A program made the position numbers and the translations under genes. The notes under the pieces were generated by a model that was given only the letters and a program-made list of their open reading frames with translations, had not been told where the DNA came from and did not search any database. From Lotus japonicus (lineage: Eukaryota; Streptophyta; Magnoliopsida; Fabales; Fabaceae), in NCBI RefSeq assembly GCF_012489685.1, contig NC_080041.1, positions 25,223,780 to 25,287,779 of the forward strand: a stretch of DNA of 64,000 nucleotides, read 5' to 3'. Positions 1-11,640 of the stretch are shown here, one piece after another; within the stretch, counting starts at the first letter, position 1, and every line of letters starts with the position of its first letter.

Positions 1-3000
1 GAGCGTCTTCAAGCTTCAGCTTGCTGCAAACATTTCACTGCTTATGATTTGGATAATTGGAAGGGTTTGGATCGCTTCGACTTCGATGCTCATGTAATTA
101 TAGAACAGTAGAACTAAATAACTAAAAGTAATTAATTAATAATATAAAATATTAATCCTCTGGATCCATTGGTTATTAGTTAGTTTAGTTTATTCTATTT
201 CTTGGTATGTTTTGTTTTTTATTTAGAAAAAGTAATTGCTTTATTATTTTGTTTTATGCCGTTGATGGGTGTTTGGAACTTGGGACCATGATGTCGGGTA
301 GTCGCGTGTTATTTGGTCTTTTTCTGTGAGTTTGAAGAAAATTTCTTTTTTTATTAGTAAAAGTTGTTCATTAGATTGGATTCTTTCAAATTTTAGCTAT
401 AGTGGTGCTGTCAATTACAATAATGGTTAAGGGATACCTATTTAAATGTACATGCTATAAAATAATAGAGTGCAAATGAGTTGTCTAATTTACCCTATAT
501 TGTCATTTAACCCTATCTTAGGGGATTCATCAATGATGTTTTTAAGATATAGAACATGTTAGAACATCATGGGGTAAGTTAGATAACTTGAGTGAAAAAT
601 GAAGTAAATATGAATAAGCGGCGATACATATGATATATAATGTAATGTGATTGAAAAATTATGATAGATTGAAAATTATGGTAAATATTGGATAAAATCA
701 TATTAATATTTTGACGTATGCCTGAGGAAATTTTAATTCATAACACGTGCAGTGTTAAATATTATTGGGTCACCTAATAATATTATTGGGCTAGCTGCTT
801 CGGAAGAGTAATCATTTATGCACATGATTTCCAGCTATAGTTGTTTATAGCTACGACAAACATTAGAAACGGTTAAAAATCGTCACTAAATCGTATGTAA
901 ATTGCATGTAACTAGAAATTATGTCGGAGTAACATTAGTATTTTCTGAATTGTTCAATTTAAATTGTTTTTGATGCAGGTGACTCCGCAAGATTTGGCGG
1001 ACACCTATCAACCCCCATTTCACAGCTGCATACAACAAGGGCGAGCAAGTGGAATAATGTGTGCTTACAACCGTGTCAATGGGGTTCCAAATTGTGCAGA
1101 TTTCAATCTCTTAACCAACACCGCAAGAAAACAATGGAATTTCAATGGGTATATTAGCTAGCTTTTCTCCTTTTCAAGCAATGGTCTCACTAGTGAACTT
1201 GAGAAGAGAGAATGACACTTTTATTCCCTTTTGGTGAAACTTCTTTTCCAATTTGAAAGTTTTAATTTTAAGCTATCACTGGAATGTGAGAGTGACACAT
1301 TACCTTTTTATTCACTAATTGGAACGCTTTTGTTTTTGGATTTTAATACTTAATATCAGGTATATTACGTCGGATTGTGGAGCAGTCTCGATCATACACG
1401 ATAGGCAAGGCTATGCAAAAACAGCAGAGGATGCTGTGGCTGATGTCCTTAGAGCTGGTATATTGCCATTTGCCACTCTTCTCTTTTCAATCCTTAATAT
1501 TTTCTTCCTTTGTTTATATGATCATAGAGATATAGTATAAATAAATCTTTATGTAAATGAAATCACAATGTGAAGAGGGTAATTATCTAATCCTATTGAT
1601 GTAATAATGTTCCCAATGCAAGATGCTTTTCTCACTTGTCTTAGGCCAGTTTACTTTCTTTGCCCATGTTACTAGCAAAGTCATATGGTTTTGGTCCACA
1701 TTTTTTAAAGGTCACCCCCACGCATGCCGCATGCCATTGCCAAATTTTATGCTCTTTCACACCACTTTTCTATATAAAAATTGATCCCATGGACCTACAC
1801 CTTTCAGGAGGATCCCTTGAATCATATGTACTAGCTTAGTTCGGATGCAAGAAGACACATATTTCAAAGCATGTTAATCCTAGATTTGTTTTAGTTAGGA
1901 GTTCAAATTTCACGTTAAGCCCTTGAAACCGCATCAAGCAAAAAATCACACAATTTAGCTTAAGCATTAGGGTTCGGCGATTTAGACTTTGGTGAGATCG
2001 ACAATTGCTCGATATCCAGATTTTGTGGCAGTTTTGAATTACCATAAATTATGGAGTTATTAAAAAAAGGAAAAACACATTTCTGGTGGTCATGTTGGGT
2101 AACGGACCACCAGAAATGATTTTTTGTAACTCTACGATTTGGTTGAACAACACAATTCTAGGATTCAATAATCATTTTTGTAAGCATTAACATGTATTGA
2201 CGTGTGTGCAAAAGTTTTTCCAAACACACATATATAGTAGATCCAATTGAATGTGATCCTAACAGAACCCAAGAAGAAATAGTTGTTACTCACTACTCCC
2301 ATGATTTCTGTCAAATAACATAGCTAATTTTATTACATCAGCATTTCTTGCAACTTTCCTTTGTAACATATAGCATTTTTGTGGGATATGGGACTTTAAA
2401 GGTCTTTGAAGATCATTCAAGATTTAATACTAATGTAATTTTGATGGACCGTGATGATTGACTTGATTGTGTTATGAAATTTTCCAGGGATGGATGTGGA
2501 ATGTGGTGATTACTTGACAAAGCATGGTAAATCAGCAGTTTTGCAGAAAAAAGTACCAATATCTCAAATTGACCGTGCCCTTCACAATCTCTTCTCCATT
2601 AGAATTAGGCTAGGCCTATTTGATGGAAACCCTTCCAAGCTCACATATGGCTCAATTGGTCCCAACCAAGTCTGCTCCAAACAAAACCTAAAACTAGCAC
2701 TCGAAGCCGCCAGAAACGGTATTGTCCTTTTAAAAAACACTGCATCAATTCTCCCCCTTCCAAAAACAAACCCAAGCATTGCAGTGATAGGCCCCAATGC
2801 CAATGCTTCATCACTAGCTGTTCTAGGAAACTACTATGGCCGTCCTTGTAAACTGGTCACTCTGTTGCAAGGCTTCCAGCACTATGCTAAGGATACCATT
2901 TATCACCCTGGTTGTAGTGATGGAACACAGTGTGCTTCTGCTGAAATAAACGAGGCGGTGGAAGTTGCGAAAAAAGTGGATTATGTGGTGCTGGTTATGG

Positions 3001-4570
3001 GGTTGGATCAAAGTCAAGAGAGGGAATCACATGATCGTGATTTCTTAGAGTTACCAGGGAAGCAACAGGAACTGATTAATAGTGTTGCCAGTGCTTCTAA
3101 GAAACCTGTTATTTTGGTCCTCTTGTGTGGAGGTCCTGTGGATATCACTGCAGCTAAGTTTAACAAAAATGTTGGAGGCATATTGTGGGCTGGTTATCCT
3201 GGTGAACTTGGAGGAGTGGCACTGGCCCAGGTTATCTTTGGAGACCATAACCCAGGTGAATTTTCTACTATACCCACGAACAAATAAACACATTTATAGA
3301 GTTGTTTAACTTACACTAGGTATTGGATAATGTGGTCAAGAGATAGGTTTGTTGAGAATTACACTATTTTCTTTGCTTGAATTTTCATAAACAAAATTAC
3401 AGAACCATCTCGGAGGAGACTATTAAACTTCTTGTGATTAGTTTGACAACCCAGAATATGAAATAAAAGCTTAGCACTTCTTTTAGAAGTATCATTCTTG
3501 GATTTCAGAATTGGGGCGAAACTTTTCACGTTAGAATTAGGCACAAACTGAAATTTTAGATGGAATCAAAACCTATCATCGATCCATTGATTAGGCAATT
3601 TATAAATGATTCACTCGCAAATGTTCAGTAAACTTCACACTCAGATGTCCATCTTTGGGCATGGGCATGAGGGGTGTTAAGGTTCCACATTGACTAGATA
3701 TAGCTAACTAAGTCATTATCAAGAGTAAAACAATCTTTGATTTTAAGCTACCATTTGGGTGAGAATTACTTAAACCGAATTCTAAAATGGACAAACTAAA
3801 ATTTACACATTAGTCTTCAGGTTTCTCCATGCAAGTCACATTATAATTTTAGCATAACATTTTTCTTGATACCCAAATTGGAATAGGGTACATGCCTTAA
3901 ATAATTTTTACGAAAGCATCTTTTCCTAAAGCTATTTTTAATCAAATGGGGTGCTTTCTATGATCACTACAATGCAGGAGGAAGACTACCAATTACTTGG
4001 TACCCAAAAGACTTCATCAGAGTACCAATGACAGACATGAGGATGAGAGCTGATCCAGCATCAGGCTACCCCGGAAGAACCTACCGATTTTACACAGGTC
4101 CAAAGGTCTATGAATTTGGCTATGGTCTAAGTTACTCAAAATACTCCTACGAGTTCGTATCCGTCACACAAAACAACCTTCACATCAACCAGTCATCCAC
4201 TCATTTAACGGTTGATGAAAACTCCGAAACCATCCGTTACAAGCTGGTTTCGGAGCTCGGTGAAGAGACTTGTCAAAGCATGTCTGTCTCGGTGACTTTG
4301 GGAGTTAAAAATGATGGAAGCATGGCGGGGAAGCATCCAGTGTTGCTGTTTATGAGGCAGGGGAAACAGAGAAATGGAAACCCTTTAAAACAGTTGGTAG
4401 GTTTTCAAAGTGTGAAGCTAGATGCAGGGGAAAGGGGTGAAGTTGGGTTTGAACTTAGCCCCTGTGAGCATCTTAGCATTGCAAATGAGGGAGGTGTAAA
4501 GGTGATACAAGAGGGGTCTTATTTATTACATGTTGGGGACAAAGAGTACCCTATGAATATCTCTGTTTGA
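1..4570 (+). CDS. Beta-D-xylosidase-like GH3 glycosidase, 5' end outside window
   Basis: Secreted plant glycoside hydrolase family 3 enzymes of this type (BXL family) remove xylose or arabinose from cell-wall xylans and arabinans. Five exons read through in one frame: 1-93, 979-1148, 1360-1457, 2488-3255, 3978-4570 (stop 4568-4570), all with GT-AG borders, giving about 573 residues of a family usually near 770, so roughly 200 N-terminal residues including the signal peptide lie left of base 1. Visible family blocks are [43 protein letters not shown] (the Asp of SDC is the GH3 nucleophile), [14 protein letters not shown] (acid/base region), [29 protein letters not shown], then the C-terminal Fn3-like part ending NISV. 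No stop or frameshift is seen. The usual SDCDAV/SDCDSV is SDCGAV here. The introns at 1458-2487 and 3256-3977 are noncoding. Confidence 0.93.
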
Positions 4571-4866
4571 TGATGATGCTGCAATGGATTGAGTCTTCAA
4601 TAAGGTAAAGGGGTAAAGCAAATTTATTTGCAGCTAGTCTATGAAATTGAAATTTCGATTGGCTCTAGTGAAGGAATCATTATCAATTTATCATTATTTC
4701 CAGTGTTCTTCACCAGAGTAGAATTATGCTATTATATTTTCCGATGCAGAAAAGAAAAAAAGAGTTATGCTATTATTTCCTATTTGAAACATATCAGTTC
4801 ACAAAACTTTTACACGTGGTGATCAACAATTGAATGAGTTGTTGCAAAAATACAGTAAAAGAAATC

Positions 4867-5350
4867 TAGGATGCACGAGTATGGGTACGGTACCGGGTAC
4901 TGGTGCGACATTTTTCAAAAAATCATGGGTACGGGTACGTTAGTATATATATTCATATATATATATATTTAATGATTATATTTTCAACATATTAAGAGAA
5001 AATCTGTACAATAAAATCTTAAAATTCACATTGTTCTAAAAAATAACAAAGCAAATGGAAGAAATTGAGATTTTTCCATGATGCAAGAAAGAAAACTCAA
5101 AATTGAGTAACTTAATTGACTAATAGATTGATGCAAATTGAAGATATTAGTAGAGTATATAGGCTTTTATGTGTAATAGAAGTAGAGATACAAAAAAGTA
5201 TCCAAATGATACCAAAAAACTACACAATCAAATTTCGGTATAGATTGTGTATGCATTTTTAAGTATCCATGAAGTACCCAAGAGTACAAGTACCGGGTAC
5301 GTACCGGGTACGAGTATGTTGGTCAAACTGGAGTACCCGTGCATCATAGG
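4867..5350. mobile_element. Non-autonomous hAT-like element (MITE) with GGGTAC-rich ends
   Basis: The left end TAGGATGCACGAG and the reverse complement of the right end, CCTATGATGCACGGG, form imperfect terminal inverted repeats. The flanks carry an imperfect 8-bp duplication, 4859-4866 AAGAAATC against 5351-5358 TAGAAATC (7 of 8). Subterminal GGGTAC/GTACCC motifs repeat many times at both ends, as in hAT transposase-binding regions. The middle is AT-rich and noncoding. The 484-bp length and lack of an ORF indicate a non-autonomous copy. It sits about 300 bp after the xylosidase stop, possibly in or beyond its 3' UTR. Confidence 0.7.
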
Positions 5351-5490
5351 TAGAAATCAATGCAATGTGTGAAGTTCTTTTATCTTAGAACAATTGTGTC
5401 TAACTAGCTTTTACATTTGGTACTCGTAAAAGAGTGAAATCAAATCACGAGAGAAATTGTTCGTGTGAGGATACAGTTGAAGTAAATCTC

Positions 5491-5757
5491 ATGGCAGAGA
5501 ATAGGATAGGAGTTTCCTTCAACCTTCAGTACTAAGATTTGATGGTTACTATGACCTTTGGGCCATGCTCATGGAGAATTTGTTGTGATCAAAGAAGTAT
5601 TGGGAATCAGCCGGAAGGAGAAAATCCACCTCTCCCACAAGATGCAACCCCAGGACAAAACATAGCGAATGAAGAGTGCAAATTGAAGGATCCCAGGGCA
5701 AAGAATTATGTGTTTCAATCAATTGAGAGAAGCATCATTGGTGACCAATTAACGCAA
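5491..5757 (+). pseudogene. Degenerate Copia-type Gag fragment
   Basis: Reading across frames gives the N-terminal hallmark of Copia Gag proteins. MAENR lies in one frame at 5491. The neighbouring frame reads LRFDGYYDLWAMLMENLL, then a TGA where an Arg or Trp codon is normal, then SKKYWE. A third frame gives LKDPRAKNYVFQSIERSI, the start of the gag-polypeptide (UBN2-like) domain. At least two frameshifts and one stop are therefore needed. No protease, integrase or RT follows and no LTRs are recognised, so this is a short fossil. The reading continues open to 5820 but the last about 20 residues no longer resemble Gag. Confidence 0.7.
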
Positions 5758-6027
5758 CAACATTCATATGACTCAAATCCAAGACTTCGGTTTAAGTTAG
5801 AACAATTCCGTATCAGTTAATCTACGAATTTTATGGTTTTTTAACACACCAATAATAGTATTTTATAAAATTAGACAATAAGCAAGAAAATATGAAAATA
5901 CTATTTGCTTAACATCTCGTAATTCACTTCCTCACCACCCAATTTCAACTGAGAGCTAGCTAATGTTGAAAAATGCTGAATTATATTCACTTACATCTCT
6001 AAAATCTTGTGCGTGTAAGTTCTCCAA

Positions 6028-6207
6028 TTTTTTTTTGACAGCAAAAAAATCATATTATTGAAGAGAAAATACATGAGAACATCCTTCTCATGAAAGAAGG
6101 GAACATAAAAAAAGAACAACCAAAACAAAACCCCCTAAAACCCCAATTTTAGAGAAAGAACATCATCAAAACCTTACTAGGAAAAACCATTAGGATAAAA
6201 AAAACCT
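6028..6207 (-). repeat. Poly(A)-tailed retroposon 3' end remnant
   Basis: A T-run at 6028-6036 is followed by AT-rich sequence and the phrase ACCTTACTAGGAAAAACC. On the minus strand this is a retroposon tail ending in poly(A). The same order (T-run, AATATTATT, ACCTTACTAGGAAAAACC) recurs at 25426-25600, where it is the 3' end of a LINE. I infer a truncated relative of that LINE. Confidence 0.5.
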
Positions 6208-6720
6208 AGTGGATTGTTGACAAGTCAAAACCTTACTTGTAAGTTCTCCCATTACAAGTAACTTTTGGAAGGATAAAAGATGGTCATATCTCTTATTCAT
6301 TAAAAAGAAAAACTAATGGATCTTTAACAGTATGATCCCTAGCTTTTAGTTCTTCATGTTAATGATGTTGAATGAAAACCATTTTTCAACGTGATTCATA
6401 ACATGATGATGAATTTCAAGACCATGTACACATGTCAAATACTTTCTTATAAAATCATCAAGACGAAGGAATTCAAGCTTTGCTAGATTTGACATTCTAC
6501 AATAAAGAAATAAAAAAAAATCTAAAATACGATAAATACTTAAGAATTCTTAAAATAGAAATATTGATATATCATATTGCAAAACTACAATGGAAAAAAA
6601 AATCTTATAAGTGAAATTATATAAGAATTTGAGTGAACAAAACTTCTTATATAGATAAATAAAGTTAAGTCGATGCTAGTTGATGATGTGTCATTAATTT
6701 TGACTTGTCAACAATCCACT
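6208..6720. repeat. 513-bp unit bounded by perfect 23-bp inverted repeats
   Basis: Bases 6208-6230 and the reverse complement of 6698-6720 are identical over 23 positions (core GGATTGTTGACAAGTC). The interior is AT-rich with no ORF. No convincing target-site duplication is seen, so the transposon class is undecided; a MITE is the likeliest reading. Confidence 0.55.
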
Positions 6721-8900
6721 TTTTTTATAAGCCGTAAAGATATATTGAAATGAAGTTAACAACAATCCACGTGATAAGTGATAAAGGTTTTTTCCTTGTT
6801 ATTTGTACTGCTTTGGAACTAAACCCTTATGATTCAATCGTAGTAAAGTAGATACGAGTTTATCGTCCTCAGGGATTGTGTGAATATTAGTTCCACCCGT
6901 TAAACATTGATTTGAGCGGATAAAAAGATGTTTGATAAATTATTTTTGTAGTTTTTGAATATAAAAGAAAACAACAAAAGAAGGTTTACTGAGGTAACAC
7001 AGAAGAAAACGTATTTAGAAATGTCGTCACCTAGTCCTTTGATTGTTTTCAACTCAAACACTTATGTAATGGTTCATTTCACTTATGATGCCGAGAGCTA
7101 TCCACCTAACTATCCCTAGCCTAGGTGAATCTATCAATTAGAATTCCTAGACGTAATCCCTTACCATCTAGAAAACTCAAAAGGAATAATATAGCTCAAG
7201 TTCTCTCTCAAAGACATTCCCAATGACAAATCCATCCTAAGACAAGGAATCCTAGGCTTGCGAATCTCCGTTCTCACCCGGAAACTCCTGTTAGAACTCA
7301 TAACTCCACCTGTCACGTAGAAATTCATTCCTACCCAAGATATTCTCACCCTAAGACAATTGATACAGTAAAAAGTTTCTCTCTTGGACCAGACCCACAC
7401 CAATCTCTCGATCTAATGCTAGTCCCCTGAAATCTAACATGGATCAATAGATACTTGAAGCACAGAAAACATAACTTTAACAACGGTGTTGTAACCTAAG
7501 ACATAAGTGTCTACTTTCATTGAACTAAGCATACACAAACTCACAATAATCTTCCGATCTATTTATGAATTAATAAAACTCTTTTTTTCACTCACGTATA
7601 CACCTGATTTTCATCACATCATAAGTTTAATCTTATTTTACCCGTCAAAACAAAAAATCTTATTTTAATTAAAATTAAAAATAAATGTAACAATTTAATT
7701 TTATATGACATAATTTAATTGAGTTTCAGTCTAAAATTGTTTAAAACTGTCTTACAATCTAAAACTTAACTAGATGTCCTATTTCTTCTTATGATGTCCC
7801 AACCCCGCCTTTTAATTATAAACTTTTATTTTTGAAACTAATTATAAACTTGTACATAGTAATAATTAAGTGAATTGCGTGAGTGATTGAATGGGGAAAA
7901 TAGAATAAGAGTAAAATTATAAAAAGAAAAAGTGTAAATTCCATTTGAACCAAATATTCATATATGCTCGTGGTTGGTTGGTTTGGAAAATGTTTAAACT
8001 TTCAACACCAACTGATTCTTTTTTGGTACATGAGAAGATAAGAACCAACCGGTTCTGAGATAAAAAACCAGCCCAACCTACATGTAAAAATTGCAAATAA
8101 CATTTTTAAATCATTGGACATTCTTTTATAATTATTTTATTTAATTAAACGTCTAGAAGATGGAAATTTCAAGCAGCGACATTGCCGCTCACCCACTCTG
8201 ACTTGTGACTGCATTTAGAATTAGACCAGGAGCCAAGTTTGATTTCTCCAGCACATAAGGAAGAAAAAAAAACATAAAAAAAATGTGTTCCATGTGAGAT
8301 AAAAATATTATTTAAAGTCAATATATATTATTCTCACTAATTTAATTTAAAATATGTTTTAATCTTAAAACATATTTATTTTGGTACAACTCTCCATATG
8401 TTTAGGTCAACTTATTTTAAATTTTAATAAAATTAAATTTAACGTAATAAAATTGTATTTGTTCTAAAATATAGTTTAAGTGGTAAGAGCTAATTAACAT
8501 ATAAGTTAAAGAAATAGATGTTCAGAGATCAACCTTGGACAATTGTACTATAAAAAAAACCTTGGACAATTGTAGTTTATTTTTCCTATTTAAACAAAAT
8601 AAAATTGTATTGCTTTGGATGTATCAAAAAAATAAAATTGTATTAAAAATTATTTTGTGAGGTAAATTAATAATTTTCTTTTGTTACATTGGAAAGATAA
8701 ATCGTACCTGCAAAAAATCGATCTCTATACCCCACCCAAGCCATATGTTCCCCAGCTCCTACCACTTAAGCTATTCTACGGAGACAAATAATTATTTATG
8801 ACGTGAAATCCTACCCTCAAAATGATTTTTGAAATAAAAAAATAAAAAAATGAGTTATCAGTTATGTGTCGGATGTGCGGAACTTAAGATTCCACATGGA
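6721..8900. other. Gene-free AT-rich spacer with an LTR-like repeat
   Basis: No reading frame with recognisable protein similarity is present. About 6780-7545 is less AT-rich and has the look of plant LTR or retrotransposon untranslated sequence (a phrase like TTTATCGTCCTCAGGGATTG), but no LTR ends or target duplication can be fixed. The remainder is AT-rich with homopolymer runs. Confidence 0.4.
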
Positions 8901-8948
8901 TTCAGCTGATTGTCACATGTGTGATTGCAAGAAATAAAGGGTATCCGA

Positions 8949-8976
8949 ATCAGCATCAGCATCAGCATCAGCATCC
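8949..8976. repeat. ATCAGC microsatellite, about 4.5 copies
   Basis: The hexamer ATCAGC is repeated without interruption, about 55 bp upstream of the TATA box of the SEC14-like gene, hence in its core promoter region. Confidence 0.9.
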
Positions 8977-9030
8977 ATCGGCTTCGCAATCTCCAAATCC
9001 ATTTATCCTCATTATTACACTCACCGAGCG

Positions 9031-9037
9031 TATATAG
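9031..9037 (+). promoter_or_regulatory. TATA box of the SEC14-like gene
   Basis: TATATAG at 9031-9037 precedes a CT-rich stretch that ends in a good splice donor (TCAG|GTCAGT at 9134/9135). This fits transcription starting near 9065, a 5' UTR exon to 9134, and an intron 9135-11599 before the coding exon. The start site is inferred. Confidence 0.55.
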
Positions 9038-9391
9038 CCAAAACAAAAACAACGGAGTTGACCTTTCAAATCTCCCTCAGAATCGTAACCCTCTCAATCA
9101 CGCGCCGCCGTATCGATCCCAACTCGACTCTCAGGTCAGTACTGTCTTAAACTGTTTTGTTGATTCAGCTGTTTCGATTTGCTGATCTGATAATGTTTTA
9201 ATGGGAATCTGGAAACATAATTGAATTTGGGTAAATTTCACCGTTTCAGAAAATTTCTAGACTGTAAGAAGAGCTATAACCGCTTGTGGTAATAGATCTG
9301 GGAAGTTTACTCTACATATTTTTGAAAATTTGAAAAGTAAGTAGTAGTCCTTGGATATGTATAATTTTTCCGTTTTCAAATGTGCCTACAT

Positions 9392-9530
9392 CAGTGTTGT
9401 CAAATCGCGATCGCGGACCATCGCGGTGAGCCAAAAATCACCTATTTCGGCCACTATTTAGCGGTGAATAGCGGCGTTGCGATTAGCCAAAAATCCGCTA
9501 CGCTATAGCGGCCGCTATTTGATTACACTG
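9392..9530. mobile_element. 139-bp hAT-type MITE in 5' UTR intron
   Basis: The ends CAGTGTTGTCAAATCGCG and (reverse complement of right end) CAGTGTAATCAAATAGCGG are terminal inverted repeats. A perfect 8-bp target duplication GCCTACAT flanks it at 9384-9391 and 9531-9538. The interior is GC-rich with inverted GCGGTGA/ATAGCGG motifs and no ORF. The 8-bp duplication identifies the hAT superfamily. It lies in the first intron of the SEC14-like gene. Confidence 0.88.
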
Positions 9531-11640
9531 GCCTACATGGGTTTTATATCATGAGAAATGGATAGATTTAAGTATGAGTCTGTAGCCTCTAAAATGAGTA
9601 ATGGTGAAAATAAAAAAAATTATTTTCTGCACTTTATCCCTTAATCGTGGAGTCGCACTACTTGTTTTGTCATTTTCATTTTATTTAGGGTGTTATATGT
9701 GTGTGTTGGAGTAGGAAGGTCTAATACAGTTAGATTGGAAGCCTATGAGTCCCCCGCGCGTCTAGTAAAATCTGAGTTGGTGGGCAGCCCTCCCTAGGGA
9801 GATCCCATGGCGCTCCTACCTAGGAGTGGGGCTGGTTTCCCCAGCATGCCACTGGCCTCTGCCTGGTATTTTGGAGGTGCTCTTCGTTCTACCATTTGTT
9901 TAACCAAAAAAAGAGAGAACATTACATGCCTACAAATGTCCAAAATATATGAAATTCGGTGAATATGATCATCAAAGTAATATACCATGATTCAACGGTT
10001 TGATTGATAAATTTCACATTCTACAAAGAGTTATATAGTAGTGTAATTGTCGAATTTTGACATGTAGTGTCAATTAATCATGTCTCATTTATTTTATGAC
10101 TATCTTGCTGTACCCATATCCTAAAATTTTAAGAAATTCCATATTCTCATGTCATCCTTTTGTCATATCTGATTATCGTACCTGTATCCATACATCAAAG
10201 TATTAATTTTTTTGAAGGGTTTCAATAATAGGATTAACTTGTTGGTTTGTTGTTCCTGAAGTGTGGTATTACTCAGTGACTGCCAGGCCTCATCTATCAA
10301 GGCCTTTCTTGAGCCTGCAGTGGATGATTTGGTTGCCTTTAATAGCCACTGGTTTATGATGAAATATGAATTAAAATATTGGTTTGTGTAAAGGTTTTAA
10401 AATGAAAAAGTACCAAGGGAATGTAAGGGCAAGTCATTTAGGTTTAACAGATGGATGGGCCTAATAGCATGCTATATTGTCCAATATTTGAAATCCTCGC
10501 TAGCTACTTTTAGTTGCAAGTTCCTATATTCTCCTCAGTTCAATATGAATAAACAAATAGGCATTTGATCAGTTATGATTTGACTTGATTATGAAAGTAA
10601 ATCAGGGGAATTTGCAAAAATGTTTTAACTAGTAGGGGTTATGATTACATAATTAGAGTGCCAATAGTTCCACGAGTAATTGAGTTTTTCAATGGTAAAG
10701 TTATTACCCCACCCCCCCGGGGTGTTCTGAGCTATTCCTATGATTCCATTTGCCTCATGTTGCATAGGAATAGGATATGCCTTGTGGAAATAAAACAAAT
10801 GTCAGAATCTAGTGGAATATTTAAATTTCAAAAATAATCTTGAAAGATTGATTCCATTCCAAACCACGTTGAATTGAATGTAAGGTATAAACCTACATGA
10901 ACCATTGGTATCTGTTATCTATTTTCATCCATCAGTGTTAATGAATTCTATTATCTTTCAACTTCATATACTTTGATTTTTTCATTAATTGGTAATGCTT
11001 GTCCAGTGTGATGTCAAAATATACAATGAAACTTTGTCTTTATTATGGTTTGTGGTGCATTGCTTTCTGCCACTTGTGGAACTAGAAAGTTAGTTCCGGG
11101 GTGCATTCATCATCCACACATCTTTCGCTGAATATATACCTGCAATATGCACTTTTTTTTTGGTTGGGGGGCTGTGGTATCCCTCCCACCACCAATAGAG
11201 AAACTTCAATGCTGTCCTATCCCTGCTTCTGGGTTTAAAACTTTGTTTTGATCCCTCAGTTTTATATGAATTAAAAATTTTCAATCAACATGTAATCTAT
11301 TTCTTAATAAATACACCGACTATCCTAAGTGACTATAAATGAATACTGATATTTAAGGTTATCTCAGGAATTCAGATTGACCCCTTCAAAGTTTAGCTGG
11401 CATAATTTCACTGAATGTGGTCTTTAATTTATTGTTGATGTTAGAGTTGTTATATTTACAGCTTTTATTCATTTTTAAAATTACAGCCTGACTGCTTAAT
11501 CGGCTATTGGATAAAAAGATACCTATGTCTAGCTCTCTGTTTCTTAAAATATTTAGAAGATTAGTGGTTACTTACATAACTTGGTATTGACTACTGCAGC
11601 ATTTAATTTGGACTTTTAGAGAGTCTCTACACTGACCAAC

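Noticed and set aside
9690..9930. Possible SINE with A-rich end in the first SEC14-like intron
   Set aside because: The GC-rich stretch ends in AACCAAAAAAAG, but no convincing pol III A and B boxes or target duplication could be identified.
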